From UBA7672 sp041398245 (lineage in GTDB: Bacteria; Pseudomonadota; Alphaproteobacteria; Caulobacterales; Hyphomonadaceae), in contig JAWKVC010000006.1 in assembly GCA_041398245.1 (NCBI GenBank), positions 134,177-198,176 of the forward strand: a stretch of DNA of 64,000 bases. The letters run 5' to 3'. Shown one piece after another: positions 18,363-28,779 of this stretch. The translations under genes and the position numbers were made by a program. Position 1 is the stretch's first letter. Each line of letters starts with the position of its first letter. The notes under the pieces were generated by a model. The model was given only the letters and a program-made list of their open reading frames with translations, did not search any database and was not told where the DNA came from.

Positions 18363-20285
18363 ATGCGTTTCCCAGAGGAATTTCTCAATGAACTGAAGTC
18401 GCGCGTGCGGCTGTCGGACGTCATTGGGAAAAAGGTCGCGCTGAAGAAGCGCGGCAAGGACTGGGTCGGCCTGTCGCCGTTTTCGAACGAGAAGACGCCC
18501 AGCTTCTACGTTCATGACGATCGCGGCTTCTACAAATGCTTTTCCACGCAGAAGGCCGGCGACGCCATTACCTTCCTGCAGGAGACTGAGCGGCTGAGCT
18601 TCTCCGAGGCCGTCGAGAAGCTGGCGCGCGACTATGGTCTCGAATTGCCCAAGCAGTCGGCCGAGGAGGAGCGCCAGTATCGCCGCCGGACGACGCTGAT
18701 CGAATGGGTCGAGAAGGCGTGCGTCTTCTTCGAAGAACAGCTGCGCAAACCGGCGGGCGCGGATGCGCGCGAATATCTGGAGAAGCGGGGCTTCGGGCCG
18801 GAGGCGTGGGCGCGCCATCGGATGGGATTTGCGCCTGAAGGCTGGCGCAATCTGTTCGAGCATCTGACGCGTGAGGGCGCCACGCCTGAGGAGCTGATCG
18901 AAGCCGGGCTGGTCGTGCAACCCGACACCGAAGGCGGCGACGGCAAGTCCCGCCAGCCCTATGACCGCTTCCGCAATCGCGTGATCTTCCCGATCACGGA
19001 TACAGGCAACCGCGTTATCGCGTTCGGCGCGCGTACGCTCGAGCCGGACGGAAAACCCAAATATCTCAACTCGTCGGACAGCCCGCTCTTCCACAAGGGC
19101 CGCACGCTCTATCGCTACATGGCGGCGCGCGAGGAACTCGCGAAGATCAAGGAAGGGCCGCTGTCGCAGGGCCTGATCGTTACCGAGGGCTATGTCGATG
19201 CGATCTCGCTGGCCGAAGCCGGGATCGGCACGGCGGTCGCGCCGCTGGGAACCGCGCTCACCGAGGAGCAGCTGGATCTGCTGTGGCGGGCCGGGCCGGA
19301 GCCGATCCTCTGCTTTGATGGCGATGCGGCCGGCATCCGCGCCGCCTGGCGCGCCTGCGACCGTGCGCTGCCGCTGATCGAGCCGGGCAAGAGCCTGTTC
19401 TTCGTCCTGTTGCCGGACGGCATGGACCCGGACGACGTGGTCCGCGTGCGCGGCGCTCATGCCATGCGCGAGATGCTGGCCGGCGCGCGACCGCTGGTGG
19501 ACCTGTTGTGGAGCCGCGAGGTCGACGCCGAACCGCTGGACACGCCCGAGCGCCGGGCCGGTTTCGAGGCGCGGCTTATGAACGCAGTGGCGCTGATCAA
19601 GCATCCCGGCGTCCGCAAGGCCTATGAGCGGGAGCTGAAGGATCGCCTCTACTGGCACTCGCGCGGAACGCGAGGATCCGGCGCCGGAGTCGCCCAGGCG
19701 GGCGGCCAGGTCGCGGCCCGGAAGGGGGTGTCGCCGGGTCCGACGGGGCTGGCGGGACTTCGGCTGGTCGTGCGGGCGCTGGAGAGCCCACTGCTGATGG
19801 AACAGGGGCGGGAAGTGCTGTTCCGGGCCGCGTTTCCGGATCAGGACGTCGCCGCCATCCGAGACGCTGCGTTTTACGTCTATGACAACACCGAAATGCT
19901 TGACCGGCATGGTGTTGCGGCCCATTTACGTAGCCTTGGCCGCAAGCGGGCTGTCGAGCTTTTGGAAACCTTCCCTGTGGGGCAACCGATGGACCCTCGG
20001 TCGAACGAGGGCCGCGATTGGCTTGACGCAATGGGTCGGTTTCCGGTCGCAAGAACGCTGGTGGCCGAGGTGGAGGCGACGAAGCGGGCTGACGGGGAGG
20101 GCGTTGAACTGATGAGCGCCGCCCATCAAGCCCGCATCATGCAGAAGGTGATCGCCCGGCGCAGCGCCAGCCGGTCGGTCGTTGATGAAACGGTGACTTC
20201 TCCCGCTCAGGACGGCGTTCAGGAACTCAGGAACGCGCTGGGCGGAATGGGCGCCGCGATGGAGTCTAAACGCTCTGAAGATTGA
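18363..20285 (+). CDS. dnaG: DNA primase with degenerate zinc-binding motif
   Basis: A 640-residue primase that synthesises RNA primers at the replication fork. The start is the ATG that opens MRFPEEFLNELKSRVRLSDV, the usual DnaG N-terminus; the frame runs further upstream without support. The N-terminal CHC2 domain is recognisable but three of four zinc ligands are replaced: Ser38, Ser41, Cys59, Thr62. The RNA polymerase core has RVIAFGARTL, then the TOPRIM segments VTEGYVDAISLAEAG and LCFDGDAAG. The C-terminal helicase-binding region is present after a Gly/Ala-rich linker near residue 440. It is followed by rpoD on the same strand. Confidence 0.95.
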   Translation: MRFPEEFLNELKSRVRLSDVIGKKVALKKRGKDWVGLSPFSNEKTPSFYVHDDRGFYKCFSTQKAGDAITFLQETERLSFSEAVEKLARDYGLELPKQSAEEERQYRRRTTLIEWVEKACVFFEEQLRKPAGADAREYLEKRGFGPEAWARHRMGFAPEGWRNLFEHLTREGATPEELIEAGLVVQPDTEGGDGKSRQPYDRFRNRVIFPITDTGNRVIAFGARTLEPDGKPKYLNSSDSPLFHKGRTLYRYMAAREELAKIKEGPLSQGLIVTEGYVDAISLAEAGIGTAVAPLGTALTEEQLDLLWRAGPEPILCFDGDAAGIRAAWRACDRALPLIEPGKSLFFVLLPDGMDPDDVVRVRGAHAMREMLAGARPLVDLLWSREVDAEPLDTPERRAGFEARLMNAVALIKHPGVRKAYERELKDRLYWHSRGTRGSGAGVAQAGGQVAARKGVSPGPTGLAGLRLVVRALESPLLMEQGREVLFRAAFPDQDVAAIRDAAFYVYDNTEMLDRHGVAAHLRSLGRKRAVELLETFPVGQPMDPRSNEGRDWLDAMGRFPVARTLVAEVEATKRADGEGVELMSAAHQARIMQKVIARRSASRSVVDETVTSPAQDGVQELRNALGGMGAAMESKRSED

Positions 20286-20286
20286 T

Positions 20287-20637
20287 CTGAAGAACAAGGC
20301 GAAGTCCGCGCAGGCTGCAAAAGCCAAGGCGAAAGCGCCAGCGAAGCCCGCTGCGCGCAAGGACAAGCCTGCCGCCAAGCCGCAAGCCGCGAAGGCGGCA
20401 GCGCGCAAGGATTCGAAGAAGCCTGCGAAAGCCAAGCCGGTCGCGACATCAAAGCCAGTTGCGGCCAAGGGCCAAACCGCTAAAGCCCCGCCTCCCAAGG
20501 CGACTGCGAAAGCGGCTGCGAAGGAAACGCCCGCCAAGGGCGGAAACGACAAGACCGGCACGGCGAAAGCCCAGCCGGCGAAGGTCGAGCCGGCGAACAA
20601 GGGCCGGGCTGACAAACAGGGTCTGCGGAGAGACGGA
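20287..20637 (+). other. Lys/Ala/Pro-rich open frame between dnaG and rpoD
   Basis: This 117-codon stretch is open, in phase with rpoD, and reads as repeats of AAKAKAKAPAKPAARKDKP-type sequence. It contains no ATG, GTG or TTG in that frame, although the frame is open back to 20197. It looks like a basic N-terminal extension of RpoD whose start was lost through an indel. Alternatively it is an untranslated remnant, since the ATG at 20638 has a good ribosome site. Confidence 0.5.
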
Positions 20638-22716
<2,079 letters not shown>

Positions 22717-22744
22717 TCAGGTCTCTGACGCCGATCAATGCGGG

Positions 22745-22770
22745 GCCTGCCTGACAAGGGCAGGCTCTTT
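22745..22770 (+). terminator. Hairpin after rpoD
   Basis: GCCTGCC (22745-22751) and GGCAGGC (22759-22765) form a perfect seven-base stem with a seven-base loop, followed by TCTTT. It lies 29 bases after the rpoD stop and immediately before a small ORF, whose translation could be affected by it. Confidence 0.6.
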
Positions 22771-22772
22771 GC

Positions 22773-22931
22773 ATGAGTGCAGGGCCCGAAGCCTCTCCTG
22801 ATGAAGATAGCCGCCGCAGGGCGAATGACGATGCTGCGCGCGCCATTCGCTTCCTTGCGATCAAGGCTGCCGTCTTCATCCTTGTGCCGCTGATCGCCGC
22901 GATCGTGGCGGTGGTGATCGTGCTCGGCTAG
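22773..22931 (+). CDS. 52-residue single-pass membrane protein
   Basis: A short frame beginning MSAGPEASPDEDSRRRANDD and ending in one strongly hydrophobic helix (AAVFILVPLIAAIVAVVIV) close to the C-terminus, so it is probably a tail-anchored type. The ATG follows directly after the rpoD terminator hairpin; GGCAGG in the hairpin's second arm is the only ribosome-site-like sequence. The charged head and clean helix make chance unlikely, but no family is recognised. It converges on metY with five bases between. Confidence 0.55.
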   Translation: MSAGPEASPDEDSRRRANDDAARAIRFLAIKAAVFILVPLIAAIVAVVIVLG

Positions 22932-22936
22932 GCGGT

Positions 22937-24223
22937 TCAGGCCGACGCGGCCTTCAGCGCCTGATCCAGGTCTGCGATCAGGTCGTTCGGGTCCTCGATG
23001 CCGATGGACAGGCGCACGACATCCGGCGCGGCGCCGGCGGCGATCTGCTGGTCGGCCGTGAGTTGGCTGTGTGTGGTTGATGCGGAGTGGATTACCAGCG
23101 AGCGCGCGTCCCCAAGATTGGCGACATGGCTGAACAGTTTGAGGCTGGAGACGAATTTCAGGCAGGCGTCATAGCCGCCTTTCAGCTGGATCGTGAACAG
23201 CGCGCCTGCGCCTTTCGGGCAGATGCGCTCGGCGCGCGCCTTGTAGGGCGAAGAGGCGAGGCCGGGATAGGTCACTTCGCCGATGGCCGGGTGTTTTTCC
23301 AGCCATTCGGCGATGATCTGTGCGTTCGCGATATGCTTCGCCATCCGCAGCGACAGCGTCTCGACGCCCATCAGCGTGTAATGCGCCGCCTGTGGGTTCA
23401 GTGTCATGCCAAGATCGCGCAGGCCGATGGCGATGCCGTGGAAGGTGAAGGCGAGCGCGCCGAACGTCTCGTGGAATTTGAGCCCGTGATAGGCCGGTTC
23501 CGGCTGTGACAGGGAGGGGAATTTGTCGGACGCCGACCAGTCGAACTTGCCGGAATCGACAATGACGCCGCCGGTCACCGTGCCATTGCCGGTGAGATAT
23601 TTGGTCATCGAATGCACAACCAGCGTGGCGCCGTGTTCGATCGGACGGCACAGCCACGGCGTCGCCGTCGTATTGTCGACGATCAGCGGCAGGCCGGCGG
23701 CATCGGCAATCTTCGCGATGGCGTCGAGGTCGGTGATGTAGCCGCCGGGATTGGCGATGGTCTCGCAGAAGATCGCGCGGGTGTCGCCGTCTATGGCGGC
23801 CTTCACGGCGTCGATATCATCGAAATCAACGAACTTTGCGGACCAGCCGAAGCGTTTGATGGTCTGGCTGAACTGGGTGATCGTCCCGCCATAGAGGCGG
23901 TTCGACGAGACGATGTTGCGACCCGGGCCCATCAGGGGGAACAGCGCCATGATTTGCGCCGCATGGCCCGACGAGCAGCACACGGCGCCGGCCCCGCCTT
24001 CCAGCGTGGCGATGCGTGTCTGCAGCGCTGCGACGGTGGGGTTGGTCAGGCGCGAATAGATATAGCCGACTTCCCTGAGCCCGAAGAGCGCAGCGGCGTG
24101 AGCGGCATCGCGGAAAACGAAGGCTGTGGACTGATAGATCGGCACCTGCCGCGCGCCGGTTGCCGTATCAGGCGCGGCGCCGCCATGGATCTGCAGCGTG
24201 TCGAAGCCCTGAGTGTCGCTCAT
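22937..24223 (-). CDS. metY: O-acetylhomoserine sulfhydrylase (aminocarboxypropyltransferase)
   Basis: A 428-residue PLP enzyme of the Cys/Met metabolism family. It begins GFDTLQIHGGAAPDTATGARQVPIYQSTAF, typical of MetY, has YSRLTNPTVAALQ, and the PLP lysine is in HSMTKYLTGNG. The length (about 430) fits O-acetylhomoserine sulfhydrylase better than cystathionine synthases (about 390). It would make homocysteine from O-acetylhomoserine and sulfide in methionine synthesis. No SAM riboswitch is apparent in its short leader. Confidence 0.93.
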   Translation of the reverse strand: MSDTQGFDTLQIHGGAAPDTATGARQVPIYQSTAFVFRDAAHAAALFGLREVGYIYSRLTNPTVAALQTRIATLEGGAGAVCCSSGHAAQIMALFPLMGPGRNIVSSNRLYGGTITQFSQTIKRFGWSAKFVDFDDIDAVKAAIDGDTRAIFCETIANPGGYITDLDAIAKIADAAGLPLIVDNTTATPWLCRPIEHGATLVVHSMTKYLTGNGTVTGGVIVDSGKFDWSASDKFPSLSQPEPAYHGLKFHETFGALAFTFHGIAIGLRDLGMTLNPQAAHYTLMGVETLSLRMAKHIANAQIIAEWLEKHPAIGEVTYPGLASSPYKARAERICPKGAGALFTIQLKGGYDACLKFVSSLKLFSHVANLGDARSLVIHSASTTHSQLTADQQIAAGAAPDVVRLSIGIEDPNDLIADLDQALKAASA

Positions 24224-24270
24224 GCCGTGTTTTCTCCCGCGTCGTTTCTCTTTTTTGTTTCTGGCGCAGC

Positions 24271-25134
24271 CTACCGCAGGCCGTCAAACGTTCCATCGCA
24301 CACGCGTGGATCGCCGGTCTGGTAGCCGCGCCGCAGCCATTCCATGCGCTGTGCTGACGAGCCATGGGTGAAGGCTTCCGGGACCACGCGTCCGCCCTGA
24401 CGGCGCTGCAGTGTATCGTCGCCAATCGCATTGGCGGCCTTGAGACCGGCCTCGAGATCGCCCGGCTCGAACGCCACTTCGCCGTTGGACACCACAGGCG
24501 CATTCGCCGCCCACACGCCGGCATAGCAATCCGCCTGAAGCTCCAGCGCGACCGAATAACGGTTGCCTTCTTCCTGGCTCATCGAGCGCTGCGCCTGCTG
24601 GACCTGCTGCGAGGCGCCCGTGAGCACCTGGATGTGATGGCCGATCTCGTGCGCGAGGACGTAGGCGCGGGCCGATTCCGCGCTGCCGGCGCCGAGGTCC
24701 TCCATTTGCCGCCAGAAGGACAGGTCGAGATAGACCTTGCGATCGGACGGACAGTAGAACGGTCCCATCGCCGCCTGGCCATAGCCGCAGGCCGTGCCCG
24801 TACCGCCCTCATAGATCACGATGCTGACGGGCGGCGTGTAGGTGTCGCCGAACTGCGCCGCCCAGACGTCATTGATGTTGGCGCTGATCTTGTCGACGAA
24901 CAGGCCTTCCTCGTCCCCAGGCGTCCCGAACGTGCCCTCGCGCTGGGTCGCGCCGCCGCCCGCGATCTGGTTGGCGATGCCGCTGGCGACATTGGGGTCG
25001 ATCCCAAGGAAGTAGGCCGCGATGGCGACGATGATCGCGATGCCGCCGCCCCCGGCGGCCAGCGCTCCGCCGCTCATTCCGCGCCGATCCTCAACCCCGC
25101 CGCCCGAGCGTCCGCCTCTCCAGCGCATGCGCAT
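24271..25134 (-). CDS. ypfJ: Neutral zinc metallopeptidase family protein (YpfJ-like)
   Basis: A 287-residue protein. The N-terminus is Arg/Gly-rich, followed by one membrane helix (LAAGGGGIAIIVAIAAYFLG). The metallopeptidase part contains YVLAHEIGHHIQVLTGAS, an HExxH-type zinc motif, and a later EEGNRYSVALELQADCYAG segment with the probable third ligand. The family (pfam04228) is widespread but its substrates are not known. It would face the periplasm if the helix is an N-in anchor. Confidence 0.92.
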   Translation of the reverse strand: MRMRWRGGRSGGGVEDRRGMSGGALAAGGGGIAIIVAIAAYFLGIDPNVASGIANQIAGGGATQREGTFGTPGDEEGLFVDKISANINDVWAAQFGDTYTPPVSIVIYEGGTGTACGYGQAAMGPFYCPSDRKVYLDLSFWRQMEDLGAGSAESARAYVLAHEIGHHIQVLTGASQQVQQAQRSMSQEEGNRYSVALELQADCYAGVWAANAPVVSNGEVAFEPGDLEAGLKAANAIGDDTLQRRQGGRVVPEAFTHGSSAQRMEWLRRGYQTGDPRVCDGTFDGLR

Positions 25135-25230
25135 ATCTCCTGTATCTACCTCGCCAATAGGCCAGAAGGCGGGGCGGAAGGGAAGGTTGCAGACTGGCGG
25201 CGGAAAGGGGGAAAAGGCTAAGCTTCTGTC

Positions 25231-25647
25231 ATGCAGACGACCTTCACAATTCCGACGCGCGGGGCCGGGCTGGTCGAGTTCACCGATGCGGTGCGGGCAT
25301 TCGCGGCCTCATCAGGCGTCACTGACGGCCTGCTCACGCTGTTTGTGCGCCATACGTCCTGTTCGCTGCTGATCCAGGAGAACGCCGATCCGGACGTCCG
25401 CAAGGACCTGCAGTCGTTTTTCCGGCGGCTCGCGCCCCCTGCTGATGATCCATCCATGCGATGGATCACGCATCGCACCGAAGGGCCTGACGACATGCCG
25501 GCGCATATCAAGGCGGCGGTGCTGCCGACCTCCCTGTCCATCCCCGTAAGCAGCGGCGAGCTTGCTCTCGGGACGTGGCAGGGCGTCTATCTGTTCGAAC
25601 ATCGCGACGCGCCGCATGAGCGGCAGGTCGCGGCGCATCTGGGTTGA
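25231..25647 (+). CDS. YjbQ family protein
   Basis: A 138-residue UPF0047/YjbQ protein. The motifs HTSCSLLIQENADPDVRKDL, DMPAHIKAAVLPTSLSIPV and GTWQGVYLFEHRD hold the conserved His and Asp residues of a trimeric fold. Members have been reported to have weak thiamine phosphate synthase activity, but the physiological role is unsettled. Its stop codon lies 12 bases before the DUF72 start, so the two are probably in one operon. Confidence 0.92.
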   Translation: MQTTFTIPTRGAGLVEFTDAVRAFAASSGVTDGLLTLFVRHTSCSLLIQENADPDVRKDLQSFFRRLAPPADDPSMRWITHRTEGPDDMPAHIKAAVLPTSLSIPVSSGELALGTWQGVYLFEHRDAPHERQVAAHLG

Positions 25648-25658
25648 GGAGACGAACT

Positions 25659-26531
25659 GTGGCGCATTCCATCCGGGTCGGCGTGGGCGGCTGGAGCTTC
25701 GACCCGTGGGACGAGACGTTCTACCCCTCAGGCCTCTCGAAGGCCAGGCAGCTGCAATACATGAGCCGCCGGCTGACGGCGGTTGAGGTCAACGCCACCT
25801 ACTATTCCTCCTTCAAGCCTGAGACATTCGCCAGATGGCGCGACGAGACGCCGGACGGCTTTGTCTTCAGCCTGAAGGCGCATCGCTTCTCGACCGTGCG
25901 CAAGACGAAGGACGACATGGCGAAGTCGACCGGCATGTTCCTCGACCAGGGCATTACGCAGCTGAAGGACAAGCTTGGGCCGATCAACTGGCAGTTTCCT
26001 GGAACGCGAAAATTCGACGCCGACTACTTCGCCGCCTTTCTGTCGGTGCTCCCCAAGGAAAAGGACGGATTGAAGCTGCGCCATGCGCTGGAAGTGCGCG
26101 GGCAGGGCTTCGACACACCGGCCTTCCACGATCTGCTGACGAAGCATGGCGCGACCGTCGTCTATGCCGAGGATGATGAATTTCCGAAGGTCCGGCACGA
26201 CGGGTCCGATTTCGCCGTCGCGCGATTGATGCAATCGCAGGCGGATGAATCTGCGGGCTATACGGCAAAGGAGATTGGCCGCTTCGCGAAGCTGGCGAGC
26301 GACTGGTCGAAGAAACAGGACGTCTTCATGTTCTTCATTTCTGGCGCGAAGGAACGGAATCCAGCGGCCGCACTTGCCCTTCAGGAAGCGTTGAAGGTCA
26401 CACCCGAATTCGATCTCGCAGCGCTTGCCTCGCCGAAGAAGGCTTCCCAAGTGAAGCCGGCTGCACCCAAGAAGGCAGCCGCGAAAACGCCCAAGGCCCC
26501 CGCGAAGAAGGCGCCTGCAAAGAAGAAGTGA
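25659..26531 (+). CDS. DUF72 domain-containing protein with basic tail
   Basis: A 290-residue DUF72 (YecE-like) TIM-barrel protein. It starts at GTG, with GAGGAGA seven bases upstream; a TTG five codons earlier is less likely. Conserved family phrases are VGVGGWSFDPWDETFYP, EVNATYYSSFKPETFARW and FVFSLKAHRFSTV. After about residue 255 it ends in a Lys/Ala/Pro-rich tail with KKAAAKTPKAPAKKAPAKKK, which may bind nucleic acid. The molecular function of DUF72 is not established. Confidence 0.92.
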   Translation: MAHSIRVGVGGWSFDPWDETFYPSGLSKARQLQYMSRRLTAVEVNATYYSSFKPETFARWRDETPDGFVFSLKAHRFSTVRKTKDDMAKSTGMFLDQGITQLKDKLGPINWQFPGTRKFDADYFAAFLSVLPKEKDGLKLRHALEVRGQGFDTPAFHDLLTKHGATVVYAEDDEFPKVRHDGSDFAVARLMQSQADESAGYTAKEIGRFAKLASDWSKKQDVFMFFISGAKERNPAAALALQEALKVTPEFDLAALASPKKASQVKPAAPKKAAAKTPKAPAKKAPAKKK

Positions 26532-26537
26532 GCCGCC

Positions 26538-26915
26538 ATGAGGCTGAACCAGGTCACCGTTCCGCTGGTCGACTACGAGGCCAGCAAGAGCTTCTATCTC
26601 AAGCTCGGCCTCAGATTGATAGTGGACTCGCCGCCGCGCTACGCCCGATTTGAAATGCCGGAAGGCGGATCGACCTTCTCGATCGAAAAAGTGGATGGTG
26701 TGTCGGGCAGTTTATGGCCGCTGATCTGGTTCGAAAGCGACCGGCTCGATGAACTGACAGCCGAGTTGAAAGCGAAAGGCGTCGCCTTCGAGAGCGATCC
26801 CGAAGACATGAGCTATCTCTGGCGTGTGGCGACGCTGCGTGATCCGGCCGGCAACATGATCGCGCTCTATCATGCTGGCGAAAATCGCCTGAACCCGCCC
26901 TGGCGCGTGACCTAG
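26538..26915 (+). CDS. VOC (glyoxalase-fold) family protein
   Basis: A 125-residue single VOC module, MRLNQVTVPLVDYEASKSFYLKLGLRL at the start and LRDPAGNMIALYHAGENR at the end, the usual metal-site framework. It lies six bases after the DUF72 gene and is probably co-transcribed. The reaction cannot be assigned: relatives include lyases, dioxygenases and binding proteins. It ends head to head with the Rrf2 gene with no intervening base. Confidence 0.9.
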   Translation: MRLNQVTVPLVDYEASKSFYLKLGLRLIVDSPPRYARFEMPEGGSTFSIEKVDGVSGSLWPLIWFESDRLDELTAELKAKGVAFESDPEDMSYLWRVATLRDPAGNMIALYHAGENRLNPPWRVT

Positions 26916-27398
26916 CTAGCCGAGCTTGTCCCTCAGCCACTGCGTGACCGTCGCGCGTTTCTGGGGCGTTGCCTTGCGCGCCACATCGGAAGCGATGTCG
27001 GCGAGCGAGATCGACTTGAGTTCGGCGCGCCAGGCGAGTTCGGCCTTGTTGAAGGCGGCGTGGATTTCACATGGCCTGCGATAGTCGGACTGAGCTCCCG
27101 GGCACGGTCCCTGCTGACGGATTTCGGTGCAACGAAAAGCGGTCTCCTGACCCTCGATTGCTTCGAGCACGTCCCACAACGAAATCTCCGAAGCCGGGCG
27201 GGCAAGCCTATAGCCGCCGCGCGGACCCCGAACCGATTCAACCACGCCGGCGCGCGCAAGCGCCTGCAGATGCTTGGCCATGTAAGCGGGAGCCAGTTCG
27301 TGGAATTCGGCCAGGGCATTGGCCGGAAGGCCAACGCCCTCGGGCAGCGCCGCCAGCAAGGCGCACGCATGGGCCGTCCACTCGACGCCCTCGCTCAT
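26916..27398 (-). CDS. Rrf2 family transcriptional regulator
   Basis: A regulator of about 160 residues (start 27398, or 27404 two codons earlier). The winged helix is ANALAEFHELAPAYMAKHLQALARAGVVESVRGPRGGYRLAR. Three Cys residues spaced C-x8-C-x10-C (FRCTEIRQQGPCPG to RRPCEIH) sit where IscR and NsrR bind an Fe-S cluster, so redox, NO or iron sensing is plausible. It is divergent from the FAD oxidoreductase gene, with a palindromic region between, and probably controls that gene and itself. Confidence 0.9.
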   Translation of the reverse strand: MSEGVEWTAHACALLAALPEGVGLPANALAEFHELAPAYMAKHLQALARAGVVESVRGPRGGYRLARPASEISLWDVLEAIEGQETAFRCTEIRQQGPCPGAQSDYRRPCEIHAAFNKAELAWRAELKSISLADIASDVARKATPQKRATVTQWLRDKLG

Positions 27399-27432
27399 CT
27401 TCATTCGGTCGCTCCGGCACAATCTCTATTGC

Positions 27433-27472
27433 GGACATATAACATCCGGATTATATCGGATACAACTTGTCC
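27433..27472. promoter_or_regulatory. Palindromic operator candidate between Rrf2 and oxidoreductase genes
   Basis: GGACA (27433-27437) and TGTCC (27468-27472) bracket an AT-rich core holding the palindrome ATCCGGAT (27444-27451) and TATCGGATA (27454-27462), so CGGAT half-sites recur ten bases apart. The position in the 96-base divergent promoter fits autoregulation by the Rrf2 protein. Confidence 0.5.
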
Positions 27473-27494
27473 GAATTCAAGACGGAGCAGTCCC

Positions 27495-28775
27495 ATGCCG
27501 GATCCTGCCGGATCGTCCGTGAATATCGTCGGGGGTGGCATCGCCGGCCTTATCGCCGCGGTGCATCTGGGGAGGGCAGGCGCAAGCGTGTCCGTGTTTG
27601 AAAGCGCGGGCGCCTTTGGCGGGCGGGCGCGAACGCGCGAGGCGGATGGGTTCTTTCTCAATCAGGGACCCCACGCGCTCTACCGCCGCGGCGCCTTCAG
27701 GCGCGAACTCGACAGGCTGGGCATCGGCTATGCGGGCGGCCTGGCCAATCCGCCTCGCCCTCTGGGTCTGTGCCGGGGGCGCATGCACACGCTGCCCGGA
27801 AACGTCAGGTCGCTGATCACCACCGGTCTTCTGGGTGTCGCCGACAAGCTTGGCTATGTCCGCGTGCTGAAGGCGATCATGAACGGCGCGACCGGCGCAG
27901 GAACATTCGCGCAGTGGATGGATGGCCAGCGGTTGAGTCCGCGCCTTCGCGCGTCGCTGGAGGCGCTGGCGCGCGTGACCAGCTATACGCATGCGCCGGA
28001 GATCGTCTCGGCGGCGGCGATGCTCGACCAGATGAGGCTGGGTCTGAAGGGCGTGCTCTACCTTGACTGCGGCTGGTCGGTTCTGGTCGGCCGCCTGATG
28101 GATGCGGCACGTGACGCCGGTGTACGCCTGTATGACGGCGCGCGCGTCGAGATTGTCCGGCAGGACGGAAGCCGCTGGCGCATCGAGCTGGCCGATGGAA
28201 GCGCTCACGCTTCAGACGCGGTGGTTCTTGCGGTCGGTCCGCAGGTCGCGGCGGCGCTGGCGCCGGGTGTGGCGTCGCTTGCACAGGAAGCCCGCGAGGC
28301 GAAGGCGGTCCGCGCCAATACGCTCGATCTTGCTCTGTCAGGTTGGCCGAAGGGCGGACGGGAGTTCGTTCTTGGCATCGACAGGCCGTACTATCTCTCG
28401 CTCCATTCGGAGGCGGCGAAGTTGGCGCCGGCCGGTGGAGCGGTGGTTCATCTGGCGCGCTATCTGGCGCCGGATGAAATGCCGGGGCGCGATGCAATCA
28501 GCAAACTCGAAGAGCTGGCGGATCAGGCCATTCCGGGCTGGCGCGCGCTCGAAATCAGGCGGCAGGAGCTGCGCGGGATGACGGTCTCCAATGCCATTGT
28601 GCGCGCCGACCGGCCGCGCCCGGGCGTCGCGGTGGACAATGCTCCGGGTCTCTTCATCGCGGGCGATTGGGTGGGGACTGAAGGCATGATCGCGGATTGC
28701 GCCGCGGCCAGCGCGGCAAAGGCCGCTGAAGCTGCGATGCAGTGGCTAACGCGGGACGTCGCAAAGGCGGCGTAG
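27495..28775 (+). CDS. FAD-dependent amine oxidase/phytoene desaturase-like oxidoreductase
   Basis: A 426-residue flavoprotein starting at an ATG with GGAG eight bases upstream. The dinucleotide-binding motif is VNIVGGGIAGLIAAVHLGRAG, followed by GGRARTREADGFFLNQGPHALY, as in phytoene desaturase and protoporphyrinogen oxidase relatives. The C-terminus has APGLFIAGDWVGTEGMIADCAAASA, the second FAD contact. It probably acts on a hydrophobic cyclic or polyene substrate. No carotenoid genes are adjacent, so the pathway is unknown. Its Rrf2 neighbour suggests redox-responsive expression. Confidence 0.87.
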   Translation: MPDPAGSSVNIVGGGIAGLIAAVHLGRAGASVSVFESAGAFGGRARTREADGFFLNQGPHALYRRGAFRRELDRLGIGYAGGLANPPRPLGLCRGRMHTLPGNVRSLITTGLLGVADKLGYVRVLKAIMNGATGAGTFAQWMDGQRLSPRLRASLEALARVTSYTHAPEIVSAAAMLDQMRLGLKGVLYLDCGWSVLVGRLMDAARDAGVRLYDGARVEIVRQDGSRWRIELADGSAHASDAVVLAVGPQVAAALAPGVASLAQEAREAKAVRANTLDLALSGWPKGGREFVLGIDRPYYLSLHSEAAKLAPAGGAVVHLARYLAPDEMPGRDAISKLEELADQAIPGWRALEIRRQELRGMTVSNAIVRADRPRPGVAVDNAPGLFIAGDWVGTEGMIADCAAASAAKAAEAAMQWLTRDVAKAA

Positions 28776-28779
28776 ACGA

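Noticed and set aside
18258..19925. A 555-codon frame opposite dnaG
   Set aside because: Antisense of dnaG; its sequence is low-complexity Arg/Gln/Ala and matches nothing.
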